Positions 41,095 through 50,454 of a DNA stretch of 64,000 nucleotides are shown piece by piece. The translations under genes and the position numbers were made by a program. Numbering within the stretch: the first letter of the stretch is position 1; every line of letters begins with the position of its first letter. This stretch comes from Lachnospiraceae bacterium (GTDB lineage: Bacteria > Bacillota > Clostridia > Lachnospirales > Lachnospiraceae). Below the pieces are notes generated by a model. The model was given only the letters and a program-made list of their open reading frames with translations. It made no database searches and was not told the origin of the DNA. Location: contig CAJTCE010000002.1 in the NCBI GenBank assembly GCA_910574745.1, positions 62,001-126,000 on the forward strand, written 5' to 3'.

Positions 41095-43116
41095 TCAGGA
41101 CATGATGGAATCTTTGTCCGTGGATACGATCCCGGCAGGTGTGCCGGAAGATGCAGCAGGGACAGCTTTCCCAGGATCAGCTGCTGCCGTTTTTTGGGGT
41201 TTCTGCTGTGCGCCGGCTGCCGATGGTTTTGCGGTTCCCTTTGCGGCGGGTTCCGTCCCTGTCTTTTGGGCAGGTTTGGAAGCTGCTTTTCCTGCCTGCT
41301 TTGTAACTGTTTTTTGGGGAGCAGGCTTTACCACAGGTTCCGCTGCAGCAGCCGTTTCCATTTCCAGCCGCCTCCATTCCGGGATATGAGCGGATGCCTT
41401 GCAGGAGCGCAGCAGGGGATATTCCGGATGTTTGGAATAATCCATCTTATCCACCTTTAAGGTCTTCTTTCCGCGGATGATGACCAGAGCTTCATCAATG
41501 GGCAGGCGCAGCACTTCATCCGGCGTCAGCACAGGCCGCTTTCCCACACCGCTGGTCTCCCGGTACTCCGGCGTGTAGTTGGAGATCCGCCAGGTTCCTA
41601 ACTGCTTGGACTTGCTGGAGACTGCCACGCTTGCCAGTCCGGTACGGGAGGAGACAAATTCCGCAGTCAGGGGGTCAGTGCATCCCAGAAAGAGCTGGAC
41701 ATCACAATTCCCTAAGATCTCCTGCCAGAGGTTCAGCGGATACCGGTTCTGCAGTCCCGCAAGGTTCTGGAACACACAGGACATGGAGATGTTCCGGGAG
41801 CGGATCACGCTCAGGCGCCGGGAGAGGTCGGGGATAGTGCCGCAGGCAGTCAGCTCCTCCCCTAATACATGGACGGGCACAGGAAGCCTTCCGCCCTCAC
41901 AGTTTTTATCCGCATACCGCACCAGCTTGATGAACACAAAGGACAAAAACAGGGATGCCAGAAAATCAAAGGTGCTGTCCTGGTCGCTGGTCACAAGGAA
42001 ATAGGCACAGGGTTTCTGCCCCAGCAGTTCCAGGTCGATTTCATCCCTTGCCGTGATCTTTTTGATCAGTTCCGACTGGAATACCTGCAGGCGGCTCCCC
42101 AGCCCGATGATAACACCGCTCCGCACAGAATCGGATGCCTGCTTGAAAAGGCTGTAAGGGGCTTTTGCCGGATGGTTGATGGGCAGGACTTCAAACAGGC
42201 TGTTCAGTGCTGTTTCGGAATTGAGGGTAATGAGCTGATAAACCTGGCCCATGTTCCGGTTCTCCGGCGGGTAGCCCTTATCCACATACAGCACCAGTGC
42301 TTTTAACAGGTTCATTTCTGCGGAATCCCAGAAATGGTCTCCCTTGCCGCCGCCAGTGGTATTCTTGATAATGACATCCACAAAGAGCTGTGCCATCAGT
42401 TCCTGTCCTTCCACTTCCGAAAGACAGTTCCAGGAATCCGAGTTTTCGGGATTGACCAGATTGAACACACGGACGGTATAGCCTTTGTCACGCAGGTATT
42501 CGCTGGACTTTTCGTATAACTCCGATTTGGGATCGCAGATCACCAGGGATTCCCCTCGGGATACACCCTGCAGGATGCGGTTCATACAGAAGGAACGGGT
42601 CTTCATGGAGCCGCTGGCACCATAGACTGCCAGGTTGCTGTTGAGCCGTGTCTTCTCCGGCACGCAGACCGCCTTCCGGTCCAGCATGCCCAGCACGATC
42701 CCCTGATAACGGTGCAGGTCTGCTACCAGCTCCAGGACGCCGGACATTTCTTTCCGGCTCATCCATCCGGATGTGCCGTAGGTGCCTTTGGCAGAATAGG
42801 TGAAATTCCGGTCTTCGTCATATTCTCCGGTATCGCTGTATCCGATCCGCATGACCAGGAGCAGAAGTACCGCAAGAAGTCCGATGCAGATAAATATCCC
42901 GTAAATTCCGTATGGCGGATGCACTGCTGCACGGAGGCAGACGGACAGGCCGGGGGAAGCGGGCAGGGGGGAAGTGCCGTCCCCCGGATAGCCGCCGCCC
43001 TGCTTCCAGAGGGCATAGTTGCCGATGAACTGCCCCAGGTAGCCGCCCGCATACAGGATGGCAAGGATGGCTATGGGAGCCGTGATCAGCCCTTTCAGTA
43101 ATTTTTTCTTGTCTAT
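41095..43116 (-). CDS. virD4: VirD4/TraG type IV coupling protein with ATA start
   Basis: ATPase of 673 residues that links the relaxosome to the channel. Two N-terminal helices (ITAPIAILAILYAGGYLGQFI near 10-30, and IYGIFICIGLLAVLLLLVM near 70-90), Walker A GASGSMKTRS (~165) and Walker B SLVICDPKSEL. The frame extends 64 codons upstream of the first GTG (42924) through a normal membrane helix to a TGA at 43132-43134, with no ATG, GTG or TTG. ATA at 43114-43116 lies 8 bases after AAAGGAGG and overlaps the upstream stop (ATAG), so it is the likely start. That is unusual; a sequencing error or ATG mutation would also fit. Confidence 0.88.
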   Translation of the reverse strand: MDKKKLLKGLITAPIAILAILYAGGYLGQFIGNYALWKQGGGYPGDGTSPLPASPGLSVCLRAAVHPPYGIYGIFICIGLLAVLLLLVMRIGYSDTGEYDEDRNFTYSAKGTYGTSGWMSRKEMSGVLELVADLHRYQGIVLGMLDRKAVCVPEKTRLNSNLAVYGASGSMKTRSFCMNRILQGVSRGESLVICDPKSELYEKSSEYLRDKGYTVRVFNLVNPENSDSWNCLSEVEGQELMAQLFVDVIIKNTTGGGKGDHFWDSAEMNLLKALVLYVDKGYPPENRNMGQVYQLITLNSETALNSLFEVLPINHPAKAPYSLFKQASDSVRSGVIIGLGSRLQVFQSELIKKITARDEIDLELLGQKPCAYFLVTSDQDSTFDFLASLFLSFVFIKLVRYADKNCEGGRLPVPVHVLGEELTACGTIPDLSRRLSVIRSRNISMSCVFQNLAGLQNRYPLNLWQEILGNCDVQLFLGCTDPLTAEFVSSRTGLASVAVSSKSKQLGTWRISNYTPEYRETSGVGKRPVLTPDEVLRLPIDEALVIIRGKKTLKVDKMDYSKHPEYPLLRSCKASAHIPEWRRLEMETAAAAEPVVKPAPQKTVTKQAGKAASKPAQKTGTEPAAKGTAKPSAAGAQQKPQKTAAADPGKAVPAASSGTPAGIVSTDKDSIMS

Positions 43117-44234
43117 GGGAAAAACCTCCTTTCAAATTTTGCAAAGCTGATGGTGGAAAACTCTGCCTGTCCGCCGCAGGAGCGGTGGAGAACTTCCTTC
43201 TGGAAGTCAAAGCAGATAAGGGTTCCTGTCCGTTCCTGCAGCTGGAGCGCCGTATGGAAACGGTTGATGCGGGGGATATCCAGAAAATAGCCGAACAGGA
43301 CCGGATTTCCGTTCCCGTCCAGGGCGTCATGCTCTATGGGAAGTCCCGCATCCTTTGGGTAAAGGCCCTGCATCAGCATGTGGTCAAGTTCCGATATTTT
43401 TACCGGGTCGCATAGGAGCCTTAGCAGCGTATCCCCGTAATGGTCATTGGTCAGGTAGTAAAAATGCGCATAGTTCCCGTCCAGAAGGAAGAAACAGCGG
43501 GAACCGGTGTCAGCGCCGGAAAGGATCTGGTAGAAATGTTCCAGGCCGTTCCCAAGGAGCAGGCCGGAAATTTCGGTCCGGGCATACTGAGCAGGCAGCC
43601 TTTCGCAGCACAGCAGGAGCTTTAAAAATACCTGTACCTTTATTTCCGCCCGGTAGTCCCATTTCATGGTATAGGAATCTCCGTTATAAGCGGTAAAGAT
43701 CCCGGATGGCGCAAGGAGTGCGCCGGCCATGCGTGAGCCCCTGATTTTTACGGCTTCAACGCCGATTTCCTTAATCTCACGGGAACTGTAAAAAGCTGGG
43801 ATGTCCAGGCTTTGGACAGGGGAGCCTCTGGAGGAGAAAACTTCAGGCTTCTCATCCCGGAAGATCCGGACTCCCGCATTCTGCATGGTGACGAAAATTT
43901 CAGCCACACGGTGCAGGCGCAGGCGGCGGGAAAATTCGCTCTTTAATTTATGTGTTTCCCCGTTCCCTGTAAGGAAGAATGAAAACCGTTCCGGATTTTC
44001 CGCCAGCAGGAAACTCTTTGCCCTGCGGCCCAGGCGGTATCCCCGCAGTTTATCCCGGTAATAAGTACGCAGGAGCCCCTCTTTCTTCAGGAAGGTGATG
44101 ACGGACTCCTTGTAACTGGTACTGCAGGGAAGGCGTATGAGCAGGGGGACGGGGAATTCGCCGCATATAGCGGTCAGTTCGAGCAGATGGTAGCTGATGG
44201 TGTCTTCCCGCGGGAAGCTGTTTTTGTCATGCAA
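43113..44234 (-). CDS. winged-helix protein upstream of VirD4 (replication-relaxation-like)
   Basis: Protein of 373 residues. The N-terminal YHLLELTAICGEFPVPLLIRL...YKESVITFLKKEGLLRTYY segment is a winged-helix, as in PF13814 replication-relaxation-like proteins of Firmicutes mobile elements. The rest is mixed (IFRDEKPEVFSS, NGDSYTMKWDYRAEIKVQVFLKLLL) without catalytic motif. It overlaps virD4 by 4 bases with translational coupling, so it is a candidate for the DNA-binding or relaxosome component that this element otherwise lacks. Confidence in function is low. Confidence 0.55.
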   Translation of the reverse strand: MHDKNSFPREDTISYHLLELTAICGEFPVPLLIRLPCSTSYKESVITFLKKEGLLRTYYRDKLRGYRLGRRAKSFLLAENPERFSFFLTGNGETHKLKSEFSRRLRLHRVAEIFVTMQNAGVRIFRDEKPEVFSSRGSPVQSLDIPAFYSSREIKEIGVEAVKIRGSRMAGALLAPSGIFTAYNGDSYTMKWDYRAEIKVQVFLKLLLCCERLPAQYARTEISGLLLGNGLEHFYQILSGADTGSRCFFLLDGNYAHFYYLTNDHYGDTLLRLLCDPVKISELDHMLMQGLYPKDAGLPIEHDALDGNGNPVLFGYFLDIPRINRFHTALQLQERTGTLICFDFQKEVLHRSCGGQAEFSTISFAKFERRFFP

Positions 44235-44249
44235 AAGATCACCTCCTTA

Positions 44250-44398
44250 TGACCGGCACAGGGCCGGCATTTCCCCGGTTTTTTACCGGGGTGGCTGAAA
44301 ACTTCGGTAGATTCCGGGCCGAAGCCAGGCCGGAAAAAGCCGTTTTTTCCGTTTTTTCTCCGGTTCCCGGCATATAGGTCAAAAAATTCCGGAAATGG
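44250..44398. other. inverted-repeat-rich gap
   Basis: A 149-base region with nested CCGG-rich repeats: CCGGC/GCCGG (44253-44267), CCCCGGT/ACCGGGG (44273-44279, 44285-44291), CCGGGCC/GGCCGG (44314-44333) and ATTCCGGAAAT. It separates two coding genes in one operon and is a candidate origin of transfer or an RNA structure; the choice is open. Confidence 0.35.
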
Positions 44399-45061
44399 TC
44401 AAAAATCCGATATGGATTTTAAGTCTTTTTCCCGTCTGGAAAGCCATCCGGCAAAGCGGTTTTTTTCCATGATGTAGATACGGGTGCCGTCCTGATCTCC
44501 AAGCTCCGTAGTATTGTAGGCATCACACAAGAGTCCGCTGTCGTCTGCCATCACATACAGGGCGATGGTGTCCAGGATCTGTTTCTGCTGCAGGTTGTCA
44601 TAATCTAAAAGGCACCAGTCCGGCAGTTCATGGTCATATACATGGGAGATACAGACCACACATTCCCGAAACCGGGGCAGGGTGTGCTCCTTTGTGTACT
44701 GCCCCAGAACGGCGTGGAGCGGGTCGATCAGGAACAGGCTGCTCTGGCGTGCCTTCTTTTTGGGAAGAAGGCGGGGCATGATTACCTCCAGGATGCCGTT
44801 TTCAAAACGGACTTCTATGCCGTGAACTTCTCCGGCTTTTACCAGATATTCTGTCTTGGGAACAGAGGTGGAGGCATAGAGGAGGCTCCTGAGCTGACAG
44901 GCGATCCCTTCGGCCCGCAGGGCGGCTTCGGTTGACATGGTTTCATAGTTTTCCGGATAACGCTGGATATCCAAAGAATCCATGGCGCAGATGTTATTGT
45001 TCAGCCGTGAAAGGCTGTTCTGGATATCTGCGATCCGGCGTGAGATGATTTTTCGGTCCAC
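44399..45061 (-). CDS. conserved element protein (DUF6100-like)
   Basis: Protein of 220 residues, helical start (DIQNSLSRLNNNICAMDSLDIQRYPENYETMSTEAALRAEGIA), then a central part LLPKKKARQSSLFLIDPLHAVLG...FRECVVCISHVYDHELPDWCLLDYDN. No enzymatic motif recognised; proteins of this size and location in Firmicutes Tad/T4SS elements have been called DUF6100. GTG start after GGAGGG. Confidence 0.55.
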   Translation of the reverse strand: MDRKIISRRIADIQNSLSRLNNNICAMDSLDIQRYPENYETMSTEAALRAEGIACQLRSLLYASTSVPKTEYLVKAGEVHGIEVRFENGILEVIMPRLLPKKKARQSSLFLIDPLHAVLGQYTKEHTLPRFRECVVCISHVYDHELPDWCLLDYDNLQQKQILDTIALYVMADDSGLLCDAYNTTELGDQDGTRIYIMEKNRFAGWLSRREKDLKSISDF

Positions 45062-45128
45062 TCACATCCCTCCTTTGGTTGTTGTGGCATGAGCGCCCTG
45101 TATCATCACAATCAGGGCAGTTTTTGTT

Positions 45129-45656
45129 TCAGGTTGATTTTTTGTAGTAGCTTACGTTTCCGGCAGCATCCACCGTACAGAATCCGGTAATTCCCGGAAA
45201 TTCCAGCAGGGGAATCTGTTCTGGGCTGTCCACCAGTACGATACGGCGGCTCCCGCTGTCACGGCTCTGCCGCAGGGCATGGGTGACAAGGGCTTCCTGT
45301 CCGGAAGCGACATGGATGATCTCGTACAGCTCGCCGTCAGAGAAAAAAGCGATCTTCACGGGGAACTCACTGGATGAGTGGTATTCAGTTCTGTCAATAA
45401 AGTCAAGCAGAACCCATACCGCCTGTACCATGCCCGAATCTGTTTCCATACGGTCATTTCCGTAGGGGAAATATCCCCCCGTGTCTGCCTGCCGGGTGCG
45501 TCCCTGTCTGGATAAATAGGAGAGCAGGTTTTTTGTGACATCCTCCTTATCCGGGTAGAACCGGCATAACTGTTTTTCTGAAAGCCCCGGATACATGGAT
45601 ATGATCCGGAGCAGCTCTGCAGCCTCCCGGCCGTACAGGTCTGCCCTTGTCTTCAC
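45129..45656 (-). CDS. winged-helix-like element protein (DUF5697-like)
   Basis: Protein of 175 residues: GREAAELLRIISMYPGLSEKQLCRFYPDKEDVTKNLLSYLSRQGRTRQ is a wHTH start, followed by a strand domain ending YKKS. GTG at 45656 follows AAGGAAGG better than GTG at 45665. It lies next to a block of TGCGTA repeats (45689-45763), which it might bind; this is inference. Confidence 0.6.
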   Translation of the reverse strand: MKTRADLYGREAAELLRIISMYPGLSEKQLCRFYPDKEDVTKNLLSYLSRQGRTRQADTGGYFPYGNDRMETDSGMVQAVWVLLDFIDRTEYHSSSEFPVKIAFFSDGELYEIIHVASGQEALVTHALRQSRDSGSRRIVLVDSPEQIPLLEFPGITGFCTVDAAGNVSYYKKST

Positions 45657-45688
45657 TGGCGCCACCTTCCTTTCTGGTTTTTTGTAAA

Positions 45689-45763
45689 TGCGTAATCTGT
45701 GCGTATAACGGACGTAATAAAAATAAGATTGCGTAATCCGTGCGTATACGGTGTGTAATCCCG
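45689..45763. repeat. phased TGCGTA repeat block (candidate oriT/operator)
   Basis: TGCGTA cores at 45689, 45700, 45730 and 45741, plus a TGTGTA variant at 45752. Spacings 11, 30, 11 and 11 place most on the same face of the helix. The block TGCGTAATC(T/C)GTGCGTATA occurs twice, 41 bases apart. It sits between the virB4 stop and the wHTH gene start, 100 bases of otherwise non-coding sequence. Confidence 0.6.
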
Positions 45764-45767
45764 TATG

Positions 45768-48700
45768 CTATCCGGCTTCGTTCTGCCGGCGTATCCGCTC
45801 CACGATGTCTTTCAGTTCCCTCCGGTCTGTGGTGATCAGGTCTTTTTCCACAGGGCTTGCCTTAAATTCCACCATGATGTTATTGTTGTTGGTGCTGATT
45901 AAGCCGTTGCCCCGTTCAAAGTGGGTGACTTCCATGATTTCCGCATCAGAGAGGTGGAGGGCGCTCTGCACACGCATGGCCTCGTCATCCTCCAGGTTCA
46001 GAATGATCTTTGTTTTGGAGTTGTTGATGATGCCTTTCCCAAACCGTCCTTCATCCAGATTGAAAAAGTCGTTTAAGTCCTGGCTGGCACAGACCGCAGA
46101 GCCGCCGTATCCGCGGATGGTCTTGAAGATCTCCAGAACAAAATCCCCGGCAAGGCGTGTGCCCGTGGCACCGGCACCGGACAGGAGCTGCCAGCATTCG
46201 TCAATAAAGATGGTCTTTTCCTCGGTACGGTCTTCCTTGGCACGGTCCCAGACGAAATCCAGTGCAACAAACATTCCTACAGTGAGCAGGTCTCCGGTCA
46301 GGGAAGAAATATCCAGTACGGTATACTTATTGTCCAGGGACACGTTGGTATGCTGGTTGAAGGTGCTGGCGGAGCCGTTTACCAGGCGGTTTAAGATATT
46401 TGCCAGGCGTTTGGTGGCAGCCGATTTTTTTAATATTTCGTAAAGGTCTCCCAGCACCGGCATTTCACGGTATTGTTCCGGATTTTTGGGATCTGCCAGG
46501 GAAGCGTTGTCATGGGTGATGCCCTTTTTGTTGTAGGTATGGATCAGGGCTTCGTCCAGAAGCTGGCGCTCCTCATGGTTCATATCCGGGATCAGCAGGC
46601 TGAAAAAGATATGGAGCCGCTGGATCTTCTCTGCCAGTTCTGAGAGCTGGATGCCGGGACCATCCAGCAGTTCGTTCACAGTGCGGTCCACCTGCCGGAT
46701 CTCCATTACATTGATACAATGGGGGCTTGCCGGTGAGACCTGGATAAATTCACCTCCCACGTTGGCGCAGGCCCGGTGGAATTCGTGCCCCTTTAACGGG
46801 GCAATGATAAAAATGGGGATTCCCTTGCGCCGCATCCGCAGAGCCATAAGCTGCATGGTAAAGGTCTTGCCTGCACCGGAGGTTCCCAGGATTGCCATGT
46901 TTGCGTTTTTGTAGACGGCAGAATTGAAGATATCCACAATGATCAGGGAGCTGTTGTATTTATTCACTCCTAAAAGGATGCCGTTGTCATCACACATCTC
47001 ATAGCTGGTGAAGGGGTAGCAGCTTGCAGCGCCCCCAGTCAGGAGATTGCGCTTGCTGCGTTCATACAGTCCTTTTTCCACAGATACAAGAGGCAGGGCA
47101 GTGAGGAATGCCTGTTCTTCCCGGAAGTGGCAGGAGGATACCCGCATGTCCTGGGAGAGCAGCAGCTTTTTCATCTCGCTGACCTTCCATTCCAGATCCT
47201 CTTCGCTGGGAGCCGTAATGGTGATCAACAGGTTCATAAAGTAAAAATCTTCATTGTTTGCCAGTCCTTCTTTCAGGAAATAGCCGCTCCGGATAGCGCT
47301 GTCGATATCATCAAAGTCCGTGTTGGTGTCGCTGGCATCCTTGATCCGGGAACGGTTGATGCGGAGCTGCTGGCCCACCTTCTGGATGATGCGCTCTTTT
47401 GGCTGGCGGGAGAGGAACATGTCCAGGTCGATCCCGTCCCCGGCATTGACCATCAGGCTGAGCCAGCCGGCCGGCACATGGGTTCTATAGCCGTCAGAGG
47501 GGATCAGCAGGTAAGCATAATAGAGTCCGTCAATGCAGATGTACCTTCCGTGGGTAAAGTCAATACTTGTTGGAGCGATAAATTCCCCGGCCGGGATATG
47601 GTCGATCTCCGCCTCCCTTCCGTCTGCCAGGTACTGTGCCACCACCTCTTTTGCCCGGACAGGGAGGGGTTTTGCGGCGCTCTCATTCCGGCACAGGAGA
47701 TTATAAAGGACATCTATGGTAAACTCGTCTTCGTTATCCGGCAGAACCACTTCATTCCCGCACTGGCGGAGATAATTGGATGCAGTATGGACGGCGGACT
47801 GCAAAGAGCCGATGGCCTCCCCTTCCTCGTCCGTGCGCCTTGTGTTCCCCCAGGGTTCATATTCAAAGATCAGGAAGAACCGGCGTGTGACCGCTTCACG
47901 GGAACAGATCTGCTGGATGAACTGCAGGTAATCTTCCTGCATGAGCAGGCACTGTTCATTGGTTTCCTGCGCCATCTCCCGGCGTACTGTGTCCATGTGG
48001 CGTCCGATATCTGCCCGGCGGGTCAGTACCTTGAACTGGAGCTTTACGGGGCTTATCTTTAAATAAGAAACAAAGGAATAGATAATGCTCCTCTGTTCCC
48101 GGACACTTCGGAGCAGGAAGTTGATGGGGATCACCTCCACCACCTTGACATACCGGTGGTCTTTTGTGTAAATGATGCCGTTTTCTATCCTGCTGATGGG
48201 CAGGTAGTCTGCCACCGGATTTAAGTGGGTAAACTGGGGTTCCGGTGTATACAGCGGTTTTTTGGCAGAGTGGTTCTTTTTATGCGGGCTGTTTCTGTGA
48301 GCCGGTTTTCCCAATTTTCCAGAGGTCTTTTTTCCGGAATCCTTTTTTGAAGTCCTCTTATTTCCTTTGGAAGATTTTTTTGTCTGTGTTCCGGCCTGCT
48401 GCTTTGCCTGTGGCTGGCTGGGACGGAGTTTCTGTCGTATTTCATATCCTTTCACCTGGTCAAATTCTGCGGGAAAATCTTCTTCCCCTTTGCGTTTCCA
48501 GCCGGATATGCCGCTGATCCTGTCATTTTTACCGGAGGCTTTATTTCTGGTCTGTTTTTCATCCGGGGCAGCATACTCTGATGTCATGGTTTTCCCATGA
48601 TGATTTTTTTTCTGCTGATGTTCTTTTCTGCCCTTTTTTGTGCCGGAGACTTTCTGCAGCGTTTCCTGGCCTTCGCCGCCTACGATACGGCGGTTCTTCA

Positions 48701-48974
48701 TATATTTTAAGAAGATGACCAGGAAAGACGACAGGCTTTCCCCAGATATGCCGATCAGGGCAAACAGGACGAGGGGCAGGGCTGTCAGGCACAGCACGAT
48801 GATCCGTGCAGTCAGGCTCAGGGGAAGGAACAGGAAGACCGGCAGCCCGGTCACGGCAGCCAGGATGCCGGCCTCGATTACATTCCTTGCCCGGAACATG
48901 CCACCGAAAAATGTGCCTGTATCCACAAAGTTCGGCGGGATGATATAGGTATCATGGTCATTTTGATTATTCAT
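45768..48974 (-). CDS. virB4: PrgI-like domain fused to VirB4 ATPase
   Basis: Protein of 1068 residues. Residues ~1-95 are a PrgI/VirB3-like membrane module (PPNFVDTGTFFGGMFRARNVIEAGILAA...LSLTARIIVLCLTALPLVL). A basic linker (about 100-240, rich in KKGRKEHQQKK) follows. The rest is VirB4 with Walker A GTSGAGKTFTM (~695) and Walker B TIFIDECWQLL (~923). It powers pilus/channel assembly in conjugation. Fusion of VirB3-like and VirB4 parts is known in several systems. ATG at 48974 after GAGAGG. Confidence 0.92.
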   Translation of the reverse strand: MNNQNDHDTYIIPPNFVDTGTFFGGMFRARNVIEAGILAAVTGLPVFLFLPLSLTARIIVLCLTALPLVLFALIGISGESLSSFLVIFLKYMKNRRIVGGEGQETLQKVSGTKKGRKEHQQKKNHHGKTMTSEYAAPDEKQTRNKASGKNDRISGISGWKRKGEEDFPAEFDQVKGYEIRQKLRPSQPQAKQQAGTQTKKSSKGNKRTSKKDSGKKTSGKLGKPAHRNSPHKKNHSAKKPLYTPEPQFTHLNPVADYLPISRIENGIIYTKDHRYVKVVEVIPINFLLRSVREQRSIIYSFVSYLKISPVKLQFKVLTRRADIGRHMDTVRREMAQETNEQCLLMQEDYLQFIQQICSREAVTRRFFLIFEYEPWGNTRRTDEEGEAIGSLQSAVHTASNYLRQCGNEVVLPDNEDEFTIDVLYNLLCRNESAAKPLPVRAKEVVAQYLADGREAEIDHIPAGEFIAPTSIDFTHGRYICIDGLYYAYLLIPSDGYRTHVPAGWLSLMVNAGDGIDLDMFLSRQPKERIIQKVGQQLRINRSRIKDASDTNTDFDDIDSAIRSGYFLKEGLANNEDFYFMNLLITITAPSEEDLEWKVSEMKKLLLSQDMRVSSCHFREEQAFLTALPLVSVEKGLYERSKRNLLTGGAASCYPFTSYEMCDDNGILLGVNKYNSSLIIVDIFNSAVYKNANMAILGTSGAGKTFTMQLMALRMRRKGIPIFIIAPLKGHEFHRACANVGGEFIQVSPASPHCINVMEIRQVDRTVNELLDGPGIQLSELAEKIQRLHIFFSLLIPDMNHEERQLLDEALIHTYNKKGITHDNASLADPKNPEQYREMPVLGDLYEILKKSAATKRLANILNRLVNGSASTFNQHTNVSLDNKYTVLDISSLTGDLLTVGMFVALDFVWDRAKEDRTEEKTIFIDECWQLLSGAGATGTRLAGDFVLEIFKTIRGYGGSAVCASQDLNDFFNLDEGRFGKGIINNSKTKIILNLEDDEAMRVQSALHLSDAEIMEVTHFERGNGLISTNNNNIMVEFKASPVEKDLITTDRRELKDIVERIRRQNEAG

Positions 48975-49077
48975 GTAATAGTACCTCTCTTTCGCAGTGT
49001 GTCAGTTCCGGCCATGGGTAAATTCAGAGCGGAACCGTCCGTAAACAGGTTTCATGGCCGGACTGGGGCAGGGCGGC

Positions 49078-50454
49078 TCAGCCGATGATCCAGAAAGGGC
49101 CGCCGGCGCCGGCACGCCTGCTGGCTTCATTCAGTATGATGGAAAGATCCCAGAGCTGTCCGCTCCGTCTGTAGCTGGCGGGGTCCGCCACCAGGATCTT
49201 CCCATCCTTTACGCCCCGCAGCACGATAAAATGGCCGCCGCTTGTAAAGTGTCCCTTTGACATGATAGCCACCACCAGTTTCCCGTCTGCCAGGGCATCC
49301 AGTATCCGCTGGGGTTCCGAGGGGGAGCAGCCGGAAACGGCAAGTCCCCAGTGTGCAGCGGCCCCTGGGATCAGGGCATGGTAGGAACCGCTGCCTTTGC
49401 ACCAGTAGCCGTTCTCATAAGCCCACCGGGCCATCTGCTCAGGGTCAACAGTTTCATCTGCCAGGGAGGATACCACAATCGCCATGGATGTTGGACCGCA
49501 GCCGTAGCCGCCGATATGGTCGGTGCCGTAGGGCTTACCGGCGTAGCGTTCATCCAGCTGGTTGAAGTAGACAACCTCCGTGGCTCCGTCCGTGAAACGG
49601 ACATCGCCCAGGGAAGGGATGCTGTTTCCTTCCCAGTCCTCCAGGTTCTGTATCAGCCCGTCCCCCAGAAAAAGGCTTAAATTTTGTGCATAATCCGAGG
49701 CAAGGCTTTTCTGCTCATCCGTAAGGGCAAATACCTGGTCGGCAAAATAGGCTTCCCCATTATAGGAAATGGTATAGATCATCCATTTCTCTGATATGGT
49801 CGTTTCTTCTCCGGTATCCGGGTCTTCTACTGTTTTTTCCCGTATTTCCTCTGTCCGCTGGTAGGAATAGAGGTGGGATTTCCCCCGGCGCATGACAGCC
49901 GCCATGTCAGCAATGGAGATATCCGCAAAGTCCTTTTCCTTCGCCGCACAGTACTGAGAGATAAACAGGTTTGCATTGTATACGGGGCCCAGCTCATAAG
50001 GGTTGATGACCTCCATGCCGTCCCCGCCGGAGACAGAAAAATCACGCTCGATCCGGTTCATGACATCCTCCATGCCTTCGCCCAGGATGGTGCTGATGGT
50101 GTAGGTGATGGTATTGGCATTTTCCACAAGGGCATTTTCACTGTTCAGGATGGGTGTTTCCGGGTCCGCAGGGGAAAATGCGGAGGAAAAGCCGTCAAAG
50201 AGCAGCCCGGGGAGCATGAGCACGAACAGCACCGGGAGCAGCAACAGTACAGCGGCTGCCGCTGCGAACTTTCCAACGGCTTTCCGTCCTTCCCATAATG
50301 CCCCGGCTGCCGCGCCATAGGGACCGCCTGCAGCGGCACCCTTTGCAGCCCCGGATACCGCCTTTCCCACTTTTACGGCGCCTCTGGCAAGGTGTGCCGC
50401 AGAAGCTCCGGTTTCAAGGGCCTCATTCAGTCCGTTTTTCTGTTGTTCTGCCAT
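49078..50454 (-). CDS. C39-like cysteine peptidase with membrane segment (conjugation)
   Basis: Protein of 458 residues: Ala/Gly-rich start, one helix (AAAAAVLLLLPVLFVLMLPGLL near 70-95), then an extracellular part with a C-terminal peptidase_C39-like domain. GYGCGPTSMAIVVSSL carries the catalytic Cys (~318) and GGHFIVLRGV the His (~410), followed by VADPAS. Gram-positive conjugation systems need wall hydrolases or processing peptidases, which is the likely role here; the substrate is unknown. TAA of the next gene overlaps. Confidence 0.8.
   Translation of the reverse strand: MAEQQKNGLNEALETGASAAHLARGAVKVGKAVSGAAKGAAAGGPYGAAAGALWEGRKAVGKFAAAAAVLLLLPVLFVLMLPGLLFDGFSSAFSPADPETPILNSENALVENANTITYTISTILGEGMEDVMNRIERDFSVSGGDGMEVINPYELGPVYNANLFISQYCAAKEKDFADISIADMAAVMRRGKSHLYSYQRTEEIREKTVEDPDTGEETTISEKWMIYTISYNGEAYFADQVFALTDEQKSLASDYAQNLSLFLGDGLIQNLEDWEGNSIPSLGDVRFTDGATEVVYFNQLDERYAGKPYGTDHIGGYGCGPTSMAIVVSSLADETVDPEQMARWAYENGYWCKGSGSYHALIPGAAAHWGLAVSGCSPSEPQRILDALADGKLVVAIMSKGHFTSGGHFIVLRGVKDGKILVADPASYRRSGQLWDLSIILNEASRRAGAGGPFWIIG

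Noticed and set aside
47127-48062. + strand open frame opposite virB4
   Set aside because: Antisense to the PrgI-VirB4 fusion gene; no ribosome site and no family.
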